Assembly (NCBI GenBank): GCA_022835595.1
Contig: BQUP01000006.1
Span: forward strand, 1,067,307-1,131,306
Direction: 5' to 3'
DNA: 64,000 bases
From: Cystobasidium ongulense
Taxonomy: Eukaryota > Basidiomycota > Cystobasidiomycetes > Cystobasidiales > Cystobasidiaceae
Below the pieces are notes generated by a model, which saw nothing but the letters and a program-made list of their open reading frames with translations, made no database searches and was not told the origin of the DNA. How positions within the stretch are numbered: the first letter of the stretch is position 1; each line of letters opens with the position of its first letter. The position numbers and the translations under genes were made by a program. Below are positions 22,239 to 34,100 of the stretch, in pieces.

Positions 22239-24208
22239 ATGGACCTCTTCGACTTTCTAGCTGAGACAGTTACGAACCAGGTAGGTGATGAGGCAAGTAC
22301 TATTGAAACAAGTGAGTTGACTGAACAGATATACAGGTCTACCCGGATCTAGGCAGGCCTTTCTCAGTTCAAGTCTACGTGTGAGCAGCATATACGAAGG
22401 AGATATAATCGGCGTCGAGCCCGACGGGCAGCCACGCTGATTCTTGTACTAACAAAATACACTTAACTGCACAGTGTACCAACTCTGTGCTGCCTCTCCA
22501 TAGCAATAATTATAGCTGGACTTCTCATTCGATGGTACAAGGGTCGCCTGCGCTTCTTCGTCGCGGACGGCCCAGCTACTCGACTGAATCCCGCCCTCTT
22601 CGTGCCCATTCTCTGGCTTGTATCGGGCGTCTGTAAGTACATAATCCCCCTTCTATGCTTGGATCCTCCGCCAGAATGTAGCTAAAACCTTTACTACTGC
22701 AGGCATGATTACCCACACGTTTTTGTTGCGGGCTGGACTGGCAAACAATCACTTTACTTATTCGCTTGGTGCGCTCTGGGTATGGGATCTTGTCTTCTGC
22801 TTTCATCAACCGCACTTCTGACAGTCTCGTTGTTCACAGTGGTTCGCTGCATGCGGTATAACAGCCTCCTATGCTGTCATCTCAGCTTCTGTCGTGTGCA
22901 ACGCGCCTATCGTACGAAGATGGCTTATGCGACTGGACGCCGGTCATCGTTCTTCTAGATTTTCTCTGGCTTTTATTGTCCTCAACTCGGCAACAGTGAT
23001 CACAGCTATAGCAGAGATATGCCTTTTGGTCGTACCAGCCAAAATGCAGGGTGAAGCCTTCCAATCTAGCCACCAGGGTTACAGCGGTCTTCAGACGCTC
23101 ATCGCACAAGCTAAGGCTAGCAATAATCTGGCAGCTTTAGCCTCAGCGGGGGTGTATACAGACATTTTGGGTACGTTACCCGTTGGCTCAGCTTCGCTTA
23201 TAAAGCGCCTCATCTGACTCCCCATCTCTAGCCAAAGCCCAAGATGATATCCGACGAATCGCAGTTATAGGGGGCGCAATATACACCGCTCAAGTGGTTG
23301 TCGCGTTTATCATTGGCGTCATTCCGGCGCTGTTTCTCAATGTTCACATGTTAAAGAGAATTGATCGCCTTGACAAGGGACTTGGTAATACCACTCCTTA
23401 TTCGTCCTGGGTAGTTTCAATGTGCTGAAAAATTGCCTTCTATAGATGTCTCTTCTCAACAATTTACAGCAAGTTTGACAGGTCCTTCAATCGTCCCAGT
23501 GCCTTTACCATTCAAAGGCATGCACTTGTCTGCAGATGCAGATTACGAGACTTTGGCAGACGGCATCACGCAGCCCGCTCTACCGCGCGTTGAACTTCCA
23601 AAAGATCGTCCATTTACCAATTTAGCATCGAACTCAAGTCTGCCACAAGCTTACGCTACAATTTTACGAGCGCAACTCGATCCGCAAGAAAAGGCGAAAA
23701 GACTCAGAGCGGCTTTGCGTCGAGACAATATTCAGCTCCTCGCCTACTTCCTGATGCTATCTTCCATGGGCAGCGTTGCTCTATTTATGGCATCAAAAGT
23801 GAGATTCTGTCAGCTTGAGAGTGATGTGCACATGCTTACTTCGATTCGGCAGGGCACGTATGGTCTCATAATGAAGGACCGATGCTTCCTATCATATACC
23901 TGGGTAAATTTCTTTGCTGTGATCTCTTTCCGAGGTGTTTCGCTGACTCCGTGTATATTGATACCATACAGGTGGTATGGAGTTACCTTGCTCCTGCTCT
24001 GTTTCTGGCAGTCGCCTTCCTGATCGATGCGATGCAACAACAATCTACTCCAAGCGACGATACCGATCTACCAGCAGCAGTGAGCCTCTCGGGTCTTAAT
24101 TTTCGAGCACCGCCCCTGGCAACAATCCAGCTATCGCAGACTGTACAAGTCGTGGAAGAGTATGCACTTGAAGAGAAGAAGACGATGCACGAGAACTATC
24201 GGAATTAG
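22239..24208 (+). CDS. Seven-TM receptor-like protein B3 (array gene 5), shifted start
   Basis: 481 aa from the proposed start. Exons: 22239-22280, 22337-22380, 22475-22632, 22703-22779, 22840-23170, 23232-23384, 23446-23798, 23853-23903 and 23972-24208. The position of the start ATG in B2 is AAG here (22200-22202), and no in-frame ATG lies between it and an upstream stop. Codon 14, AAG in B2, is ATG here in good context, so I start there, losing only the first 13 residues. The rest matches the family: CNAPIVRRWLMRLDAGH after TM3, RVELPKDRPFTNLASN in the TM5-TM6 loop, and IQLSQTVQVVEEYALEEK in the tail. The intron after exon 7 has slid by one base at both ends relative to the paralogues (phase 0 instead of 1). 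Confidence 0.82.
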
Positions 24209-24871
24209 GATCCTTGATGATGAGTCGACAAGGCGATGATGGACGCCGTCAAGTAGGATTGCTTTCCCGAAATGCACGAAATGACATATGTATCAGGTGG
24301 ACAGAGTGGTCTGCGGTAATGTACCGAATCATTGATATTGTTCTGGAAAGCGACGTGAGGTTAATCAAATTAGTGTTTAGTCTCCTGACTGTGCATTTTT
24401 ACATCCTAAACCATACTTTGTAATTGGCTTGCATAATATCCCACATAGGCTATAAAGCAATAAAAGATGTCCGTACCCGACGCACAAAGCTGACCGATAC
24501 TACGCAAAGCGGGCTGAAAGACAGCTAAGGGCGACTGCGCTCAAATCCATTCAAATCCATTGAGTCCGACGCGGTCTCGAAGCTTTGTCCTCGTGCGGCA
24601 GCCGACACCTTCCAGCTGGAAGGAGAACGGGCGTAAAGAGCCGTCACGCTGGCGCCCAGGCCATGCCATGCCAACATCTACTCGGATACCACATCGCCGT
24701 CAAGGGTCTTTGAACAACTAAGGATGGTCAAGAATAGTCTGAGGAGTACCAAATGTACTTTGGTTTCTTCTCCTGAAAGCACATCCGTGTTCAACTGCAA
24801 CCATTCATCACTTCTCACAAACGAACGCAAAGTCAATCATCACCTAGACGAACACGAGATAAAGTTAAGCC
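24209..24871. other. Intergenic between array genes 5 and 6
   Basis: A 663-bp gap with a tandem direct repeat of CAAATCCATT near 24543-24562. No gene or RNA is recognised; the downstream part should hold the promoter of array gene 6. Confidence 0.5.
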
Positions 24872-27005
24872 ATGGACAACTTCGCCAGCATCCTTCAGCA
24901 GATTCCACCAGGGGTAGATATTTATGACTTCTTGAGCAAGACTGTAGAAGACCAGGTAAGCTGGCATGCTCCGCCACTCGCAGTCCTCGCTACCTTTGTT
25001 GCCCATATTGAGCTGGATTGTGTGCAGGCCTATCCAGAACTTGGACGAGCATTTTGGGTACAAGCATACGTGTCAGTCTGAACCACAGTCTCGCAGCCTT
25101 GACAATACCCAGCTTCTTGTACTTCTTGGCCGCCACCACTTTGAAGGGAACCGGGCACGTGATATAGTACGAATGAATGATGCTGACGAGATCGGCTTAC
25201 TTGCATAGTGCTGTCGGCCTCTGCTCGCTGGTAATCTTGGCCATTTCCGGCAGTCTTTACGTACGGTGGCGTGCAAAACGATTGAACTTCTTAATAAGCG
25301 ATGGCCCGTTAAGTCGACCTGATCCTCGAACGGTCGTCCCGATACTCTGGCTCATAATGTCCGGCTGTAAGTATTCGTGGTTAGGCACTAGAATATATAT
25401 GCGACGCAGAACGAATTGAACTGACCTCCTTCCCAGCACTCATTGTTGTCACGTTCTGGTTTCGTTCGGCCTTGTCGTCTCGTCGTATGACCTATGGTTT
25501 CGGCGTATATTGGGTAAGGATCGAGGGCGGCGAACGGGTTTGAACGTCCGAATTGCTGATATGTATATGCCATTCAACAGCTTATGATAACCTGCCCACT
25601 GATGTGCTCATATGCCGTGATTTCAACTTCGATGATGTGTACGGCCCCAGGTATTCGCAAAGTCCTTATGCGCCTCAATAATAGTCATAGTGCCAGGCGA
25701 ACGTCACCTGCATTGATCATCGTCAATGGAATCCTGCTCTTCTTGTGCATCCTTGCTATCTGCTCGAGCTACCCGCCAGGTCGTTTATACGGTAAAGCCT
25801 TCGTTGCGCTTACCCAAGGCTACAATGGACTCCAGGAATCGATAGCAAGGGCTCGCGCCGAGCAGGACCTAATGATATTGACGACCGTCACTGAATATGT
25901 GGATCGCTTAGGTGAGTTGCACAAGGCTAAGACAGGTTCGCTCCAGCGAGAGCTGACGCACATTAATATTTTTGAAGCTGCTGGCCAAAACTACGTTCGT
26001 CGCGCTATCTTGATCACCGGCATCATCTACAGCACTTTCATAGTCTTCTTCTTCTTCACGGGCTTGCTTCCTGCGGTCTTTTTAAATATCTATTTGCGCA
26101 AGCGTATTGAGAGTTTGGACAAAGGCTTGTGTAAGTTATGCATGGACTCTCGATAACTTATAGAGAACCACCCACTCACGTTATTCGACGTTGGACAGAC
26201 GCCTCCACGTGGCACCATGCGAACAGTGTTCACTACCCAGATTTCGATAACATGCCGCCGACCTACAAAGATGATGATCCAAATCAAGATGTTGAAATTA
26301 TAGCGGACACCTTCCTGGCTCGGATTTCCCTCAAGGCTCCAATTCAGAAAGACAGCCCTTTTATGAATTTGACTCCGACGTCGATGCTACCCCATGCCTA
26401 TGCTTCCATCTTCAAGGCTAAAGTAGAGCCTCAAGAGAAAGCAAAGAGAATTAAAGCAGCACTAAGACGTGATAACCTTCGCTTGGGAGCGTATTGTCTG
26501 ATGCTTGCATCAATGGGTAGCTTAGCTCTGTTTCAAGCTGCGAAAGGTCAGTCATCCGTTGCGATCTCGACTTTCTCAGTTATTCTAGAAGCTGACCGTT
26601 CACCCATGCTTTCGAATTTCAGGGCCTTATAGATTCCAGCTTAGGAACCAGTACATTCAAGCATATGCATGGGTAAGCCTGTTTTCTCCTTGTTGCATCC
26701 GATATCTGGAAGGCTTGAGCTGACCGCAAAGTTCTACCAACTCAAAGGAGATGTGGAGCTACCTTGCCCCAGCTATCCTTCTAGCCGGTGCAACCTTGTA
26801 TGATGCTTTGAACGGTATGAACGGCGAAGACGATGTAGCCGAAGTACAGCTGTCATCATTTGGATCTAGAAGTTTTGCTGCGCCTCCGCTTTCTTCGATT
26901 CAGCTCTCACAGACTATTGAAGTGGTAGAGGAGCAGGGGCAAGAATTGAAGGAAACGATTTCCGTGTTCTGCATTGACAACAGCCAGCTATGTAAGAAGG
27001 GCTGA
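24872..27005 (+). CDS. Seven-TM receptor-like protein B4 (array gene 6)
   Basis: 500 aa in nine exons: 24872-24955, 25028-25071, 25209-25366, 25437-25513, 25581-25911, 25978-26130, 26199-26546, 26623-26672 and 26748-27005. It looks the most divergent of subfamily B. The N-terminus reads QQIPPGVDIYDFLSKTVEDQ. TM3 is followed by CTAPGIRKVLMRLNNSH. The TM5-TM6 loop motif is changed to QKDSPFMNLTPT, while KVEPQEKAKRIKAALRRDN is kept. The tail keeps IQLSQTIEVVEEQ and then diverges, ending CKKG. Two acceptors (before exons 6 and 9) are AAG rather than CAG/TAG, chosen because they alone keep the frame. Confidence 0.82.
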
Positions 27006-27455
27006 GTGAAACACGCCTGGACATAGAAATAGGCTGGATCGTCAATTAGCTTTTGTTGTGTTCCTACACCTAGAATTCAGAAAGACTTCACCTGCCTTAT
27101 CATAGTAATATTTCATACACGTTTTTCTTGTGAATATATCCTAGAGAGGGTGTTCTGTATGTAGGATCAATATCGGGGAGCAGTGGGTTATCAGCAGGGT
27201 AACACGGACAATCGTAACGAGGTATTCAAGCACAAATATAGCCGTTCTCTCCCTGTATCATTAGCTTTTAAGCGCAGTGGGAGTGTTATCCTAATCAGAA
27301 CATTGAAAGACAAGTGACAAACACAGTGAAAGCGTATGGCTATTGTTACAAACAGAAAGAGTAGCTAAGAGTACTGTTTCTACTGCTTTATTGTAAGACG
27401 AACAGAAAGAAAGAAAAGAAATAAATGCATGCTTTATGTCAATGTGATAGAAAGT
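27006..27455. other. Intergenic, end of the 7TM array
   Basis: A 450-bp, relatively AT-rich gap between convergent genes. It probably holds the two 3' UTRs. No gene or RNA is recognised. Confidence 0.5.
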
Positions 27456-30375
27456 TTAACCGAAGCTGGCCAGTGGGCGCTCCTCATCGTGTTCATGGTA
27501 TGTTCCCTTGACGAATGCATCCTGTGAAATAACGAACAGAGTGTCAGATGATATTGTGTCGGCAGCAACGCAGCAAGCCAGCGAAAGTAAGTTGTGAAAT
27601 AAGACGTACTGTGCACTTGGCCATTGTCACCGATGAGCGTGAGATAGGATCCGTTCTGTAAAAGTTCTCGATAGGATTTTGGAAAGCGCCCTTTATGCCT
27701 TGTGATACGGATTTTGGTTTCGAAGCGGCGAGCTGTTTGAATCCGACTAGAGGGTTGCTAGGTCTATCTACGACATCATAAGCGTTGAGAGTAGGTGAAA
27801 CTTCCCACATTCGATCTCTTAATCCAGATAGATCATCATAAGGTAACGTTTCTCCCATTACCTCTGATAAAGCTCGTAGAATCTTCCAATCTTCTCTGGC
27901 TGCTCCTGGCGGTCCTACCGCGGCTCGTGAGACTTGAACTCTGCCTTCAGTATTGACATACGTTGATGATTTTTCAGTGTATGCTGATCCTGGCAAGCAA
28001 ACGTCGGCGTATGAAGCACCAACGTCACCGTGGTGTCCCTGATAGACTACAAATGCGTCTTGAGGAATGGCAGATGATGGTATGTCATCGGCGTTGAGGA
28101 GGTAGACAAACTTAGGAGTGACGGAAGAGGAGGAAGCAGAGGGAGTGAAGCCAACATCGTAGGCAGCAGTATGTGAGATGGCCTTTTGTGACAAAAGAAG
28201 TAGAGCACAAAGTTAGCGATCTCTTCACTCTGTTATCTTGTAGGCGAAGAACAGAGACAAGCCAACTCACCCTTTGGAGTACGTTGAAACCATTCCAATC
28301 GGCATGAACGAATTTATCCTTATTCTTGACTACATAATCCGATAAAGCCGATAATACAGCTGGACCATCAGCATGATCATAGATACCACTTCCAACGATA
28401 ATCATAGGTTTCTTAGCATTCTTGAATTTCTCTGCGAATTCTCCTTTTCCAGAAGACAAGAATTTCTTAACTGCATTCAAATCTTGACCTAGATTTTCAT
28501 ATTCAAAAGTAGAATTGAAATCTTGTCCTATTAAACCAATATCTAATCCTGCATTGAGGTATGCTTTGCGTAAACGAGTATTGAGAATTGCACCTTCGTG
28601 TCTTGGGTTAGTTCCGACCAATAAAAGAGCATCTGCAGTTTCAGCGCCTGGAATGGTAGAGTTGAAAGTATAATTTGATCGAAGGTCGACTCCAGTTGCA
28701 GGTGGTACGGAAGCAGAAGCGACTGGAGTGTCGAGGGTAGTGTTATCGGAGCCTAGTTTATTGATGAGATCCTTCAGAGCGACTAGCGATTCTGTATCCG
28801 CTAATGAACCGGCGATTGCTTTGATTTCGTTCCCTTGAGCGCCTGAAGCTTGTAGTCCCTCTGCTATTCTCTCCAGAGCTTCAGGCCATGAAGCAGGAAC
28901 GAATCTATCACCTTCTCTAATTAAAGGTGTAGTAAGACGCTGATAACGTAGACCATCATGTGCCCATCTTGACTTATCATTCAACCATTCTTCATTAACA
29001 TCGTCATTTAATCTAGGTTGGATTCTCATGACTTGAGTACCTCTAGAGTCGATTCGAATATTTGAGCCAATACCATCTAGAACGTCTATCGATTCCGTTT
29101 TCTTCAATTCCCAAGGACGAGCTTGGAATGCATATGGTTTAGCAGTCAATGCTCCAACAGGGCATAGATCAACTACGTTTCCAGACATTTCGGTATTGAG
29201 TACCTTTTGAACGTATGTACCGATTTGCATTGAGTTTCCACGCCCTGTTGTACCTAGCTCGTCTACTCCTGCGACTTCATTCGCAAATCGTACGCATCGA
29301 GTGCAGTGGATACAGCGTGTCATGACTGTCTTGACAAGTGGACCGAGATCTTTATCTTCTACAGCACGTTTGCCTGTTATTTCGTGGAAACGACCTCTGT
29401 CGGAACCGTATCGCATTGATTGATCTTGGAGATCACATTGGCCACCCTGTTATTGCCACACACGGCGCGAGAGAAAATAATGAGTCAAGCCCGATGCTGG
29501 AACGGTACAAGGACGCACCTGGTCGCAAATGGGACAGTCCAATGGGTGATTCGCGAGTAAGAGTTCCATGACGCCCTCGCGCGCCTTATGCACGAGGGGA
29601 CTATTGGTTTTTACTTTCTGACCAGGCATTGCCGGCATGGCGCTGAAGGAGCAAGCTAATTAGCCAAGTAGTAAAACAAAGATCAAGGAATTGTTTTACC
29701 AAGAAGCCTGTAGTAATAACGATTGGTCGTCAGATGAATGCTCCCATGGTAACTGCCGACGAATGCTCGGCAAGATCAACATTGATCTTGACGCACCTGA
29801 GGTTTTGGAGGTCCGGGAGAGACTTCGACGAGACACATTCTGCAGTTACCTGCGATAGCCAGTCTATCGTGGCTGTAAGGAGAGATGGACGAGTCAGCCA
29901 CAGATTACTTTGCCCAGTACCTGCAAGCAGGAATCTTTCTCCGTCGCATTGCACTTTTGGGCGCTTCGAGGTTGGCTGCTTGCAGTTATGAGCAAGGAAG
30001 GACTCACTAGCAGAAGCGGGGAATGGTAGCGCCAGCTTGTTCGCATGCCTGGTGGGTGTGAATGTGTTAGTCTACTATACCAGGTGGGGTTGCTTCCTAT
30101 GCGCCGTGGGTTGCTCCTGCGAGATGGGTAGCCATGATCAATCAGCTTGTGCTTGCCGGCTTGTCGCTTGAGTGTAGGAAGTGAGCGTACACCTGGATAA
30201 GGGACGAGCCCTGTTCAACCTCTACCTGCTTTCCATCAATCTCGAGCTGGATGAGCTTGCTAGCGGGTCTCGTCGACGAAAAGGCTCTCGTTGCCGACTG
30301 AGGACCAGCGACATGGACCTTTGCGAGCGCGAGGACCCGCCTTCTTGCAGCGAGCATTGCAGCGACGTGGGGCAT
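27456..30375 (-). CDS. NDUFS1: NADH:ubiquinone oxidoreductase 75-kDa subunit (NDUFS1)
   Basis: Iron-sulfur subunit of the complex I N-module, mitochondrial matrix side. Eight exons: 30375-30193, 30048-30008, 29872-29797, 29707-29700, 29642-29519, 29446-28271, 28182-27610 and 27521-27456, giving 748 aa, close to other fungi. The N-terminus is a basic presequence. Cluster-binding segments are [17 protein letters not shown] and QASCAMPAMPG, then [20 protein letters not shown] and [20 protein letters not shown]. The fourth exon is only 8 nt (GCTTCTTG) and its last two bases start the Cys codon of ASCAMP. The last exon encodes [16 protein letters not shown]. The ATG at 30375 is the upstream of two candidates; the second is six codons on. 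Confidence 0.95.
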
Positions 30376-31119
30376 GAATCTGAGCGATGCTATGAAGCTG
30401 TGATCTCGTCTGTCTGCCTCGACCGCGTGCTGGATGGGATGGATGCAAGAAGTAGGCGAGTAAAAGCAAGCACGAGTTGTTGCAAGAAGTAGAAGAAGAT
30501 CGCAGACGCTTTCATTGGGCGGAAGGTGAGAGCACGCGGGCAACGCGAAGAAAGCACAGAGGTGAGAGTTGGACCTTGTGTGTGGTCTGTCCTGCACCCA
30601 CTCGGAGACGACTCATCCGCAGAACATGCTCTTTGTCATTTCACTGCGACATGTTCTGCAGCTATCCAAGTACAGGTAGGTGGATTGCAGCACTCCGCCA
30701 CAGGGCATCCATGAATCGACAATCCCTGCACAGCGAGTGTCTACCTGCCCGCCGTTCGCAGCCTGTATGCGTATGCCATGATGTGATGCTGAGCAAGCAT
30801 AGCCTCGCCTGGCTCAATGACACTCCTCATGCTGCACGAAGCTGCCTTCGACGCGATCACCTCCAGCGAGCATGAACTCGACACAATGTCCCGAGCCAGC
30901 CAGCCAGACCGACAGGCCTTTGCGACTGTAATGCTGTCCCCTCGGGCACGATACTGCGCTGTTGACCAGGCTGTGTCGAGACTGCCAGTCGGTGGCTGTC
31001 GAACCCGTCGTCGTCCATGCTGCTCCAAGTGACGCGGCCATGCTGCTGGCTGTTGCTCGCTGATTCGCACCAACAGACTGCATCTCGTCCAATTCACCGC
31101 AAGCACAGCTGCAGTCGCA
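30376..31119. promoter_or_regulatory. Divergent upstream region, NDUFS1 and RPN2
   Basis: A 744-bp gap between two divergent housekeeping genes, so it should contain both promoters. Several overlapping open frames here have no domain. I looked for the proteasome-type GGTGGCAAA element and did not find it. Confidence 0.5.
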
Positions 31120-34100
31120 ATGACAGTCTCTTCAGCTGGTAAGCAGGCTCGCTCGCTCTCTCTCGCTCTCGTCCCAGCTAGCCGTGGTCCCCATGTTCCT
31201 GGTGGTTCTCAAGCTCGAGGATGACGAGGCCGCAAGCGAGCGACATCAAGCTGACCACTGCCTTCATCTGTGTCTCCAGCGGGCATCCTAGCCCTTCTCT
31301 CCGAAGACGACCCAACCCTCATCCACTACGCCCTGCAACAGCTCAACACCAACCTCGTCAGCTCATTCTGGACCGAAATCAGCGACTATCTGAGCAGCAT
31401 AGAAGTCGTGTACGAGACCACTGATCTCCCCCTCGAGACGCGCCAACTAGCTGCATTACTCGCCTCCAAAGTATACTACCACTTGGATTCCCTAGATGAC
31501 GCTCTTACCTTTGCTCTCTCTGCCGGAGAGCTCTTCAATGTCGAATCGGAACAACCTGATCAACCTCCCAATGGAGACGTTGAATACACCGAAACGATAG
31601 TATCAACGTGCATTGATAGATATGTGGAGAATCGCATCGCTCAGGAAGAAGGAACGGCTCCTCCCACTACTACCTCTTCAACTGGCAAACAAGCTGAAGT
31701 AGTCACTCCCCCTTCACAAGAAGACATGGACAAGATGCAAGCTATAGTAGAGCGCATGTTCACTAGATGCATTCGAGACAACGAGAGCAAGCAAGCAGTC
31801 GGTATTGCACTCGAGGCAAGACGACTGGATGTCATTGAGCGCGTCTTCAACGAGACCAAAGACAGTTCCATTCTCACCTATACTCTTGAAGCTGCAATGA
31901 CGATCGTCATGAAGCTCGATTTCAGGAACAAGGTGAGTTTAAAGCGCTCTACATACATCATATCGTCTCCATCCGTTTTAAGACTAAGCCCTTGTACTTT
32001 ATCAGGTACTCCGCCTGCTGGTCCAGCTATTCTCTACCCTGCCCACTCCCGACCACTTCAGCATGGTTCAATGCTTTGTACACCTCAACGATCCAGTACT
32101 CGCAACCAACCTCCTCGCCGATCTACTATCTCCTTCTTCACTCAAGCGAGATCCAGACAATCTACTCAAAGCATATCAAATCGCATTCGACCTCGTCGAT
32201 ACCGCCTCGCAAGAATTCCTGGGCATCGTAGCTGGCGGCTTAGCTTCTTCTTCTCCTTCATCTTCAATCACGGAATCAACAAGCATTGAAACAGATCAAA
32301 AGCCATCTTCATCTTCGCTCGACTCGAAGTCTTCCGAAATAGACGCTGATATCCTCTCTAAACTTCAAGCTATCTTATCAGGACATGAAACTATTTCATT
32401 ACAATTGGAATTCTTACATTCACATGCAAAGACTGATTTACAAATAGTAACAAAAACAAAAGATACTTTGGAAGCAAGAAATAGTATTAATCATTCTGCA
32501 GTTACTTTTAACAATGCATTTATGAATGCAGGTACTTGTTCAGATAAATTCCTAAGAGACAATTTAGAATGGTTATCTAAAGCTTCCAATTGGTCTAAAT
32601 TTTCAGCTACTGCTGCTTTAGGTGTTATTCATCGTGGTAATTTAGAATATGGCTTTTCACTTTTACAACCTTATTTACCTAATCCAGATGGTGGGTCGGC
32701 TGGTGGTGCTGCTAGCGTTTATTCAGAAGGTGGTGCTCTATATGCTTTGGGTTTAGTACATGCCAATAATGGTGCGGCGGGTGGAAAGGCAAAGGAATCG
32801 CTGAGATTCCTCAGGACCTGCTTGAAAGCTGAAGGTGGAGAAGTCGTTCAACATGGTGCTGCTCTGGGTTTAGGTGTCGCTGCCATGGCAACTGGCAATG
32901 AAGGTGTGTCTTTATTCCTATTTACACTGTCATTGAAGTTACTGATAGGAACTTTCCGTTGGATGAATACAGAAATTTACGATGAACTTCGAGACATTCT
33001 CTTCCTAGATAGTGCAGTAGCAGGTGAAGCAGCAGGTTACGCGATGGGTCTCGTCATGCTGGGTACAGCGAGCACAAAGGCAATTGACGAAATGCTGCAA
33101 TACGCACATGAAACTCAACATGAGAAGATTATACGTGGTCTGGCTGTCGGATTGTCCCTGCTCATGTACGGCAAGCAAGAAGAAGCAGATGGTCTGATTG
33201 ATACGCTCATGGGTGATCAGGTGAGGCATTATTGACCTTGGCCTGTAAACTTTGAGACTTGAGCATCATGCTGATGAGAGACCACGCAAATCTGTTCTCA
33301 GGACCCCCTTCTCCGATATGGTGGTATTCACACCATTGCAATGGCATACGCAGGCACAGGAGCCAACTCTGCCATTCGTCGATTACTTCACGTGGCTGTA
33401 TCAGATGTCAACGATGACGTTCGCAGAGCAGCTGTTACCTCGCTCGGATTCATCCTCTTCCGATCTCCAGCTCAAGTACCTCGAATCGTCCAACTTCTTT
33501 CAGAATCTTACAATCCCCACGTCCGTTATGGTGCTACCATCGCTTTGGGAGTGTCATGCGCTGGAACTGGTCTCCCAGATGCGATTTCAATTCTTGAACC
33601 TCTCACCAAGGATCCTGTCGATTTCGTTCGTCAAGGTGCCTGCGTAGCTTTAGCCATGATTCTCATTCAACAAAATGCAACACTCAATCCTAAAGTTGAT
33701 GAAGCTAGGAAATTGTTTGAAAAGATCATTGCAGATAAACATGAAGATCCAATGGCCAAATTTGGTGCTTCTCTATCGCAGGGTATCATCGACGCTGGTG
33801 GAAGAAATGTTACTATCTCTCTAATGAGTAGGAATGGAAACATGTCTATGCCAGCTGTCGTTGGTCTCGCACTATTCACTCAATTCTGGTACTGGTTCCC
33901 AATGGCACACGCAGCTGTATTAGCATTCAGTCCAACTGCAATCATTGGAGTGAACTCGGAACTCAGATTACCCAAGTTTGAATTTAATTCAAATGTTAAA
34001 CCTTCAATCTTCGCTTATGTTCCTGAAATGAAAGCGCCTGAAAAGGAAACAGTTGAGATGGTCAAAACTGCCGTCCTTTCTACTACCGCTAAAGCTACCG

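Noticed and set aside
24540-24570. tRNA-like or repeat-derived element around CAAATCCATT repeats
   Set aside because: Only two copies of a 10-mer, with no cloverleaf or A/B box arrangement. No tRNA was found anywhere in the window by eye.
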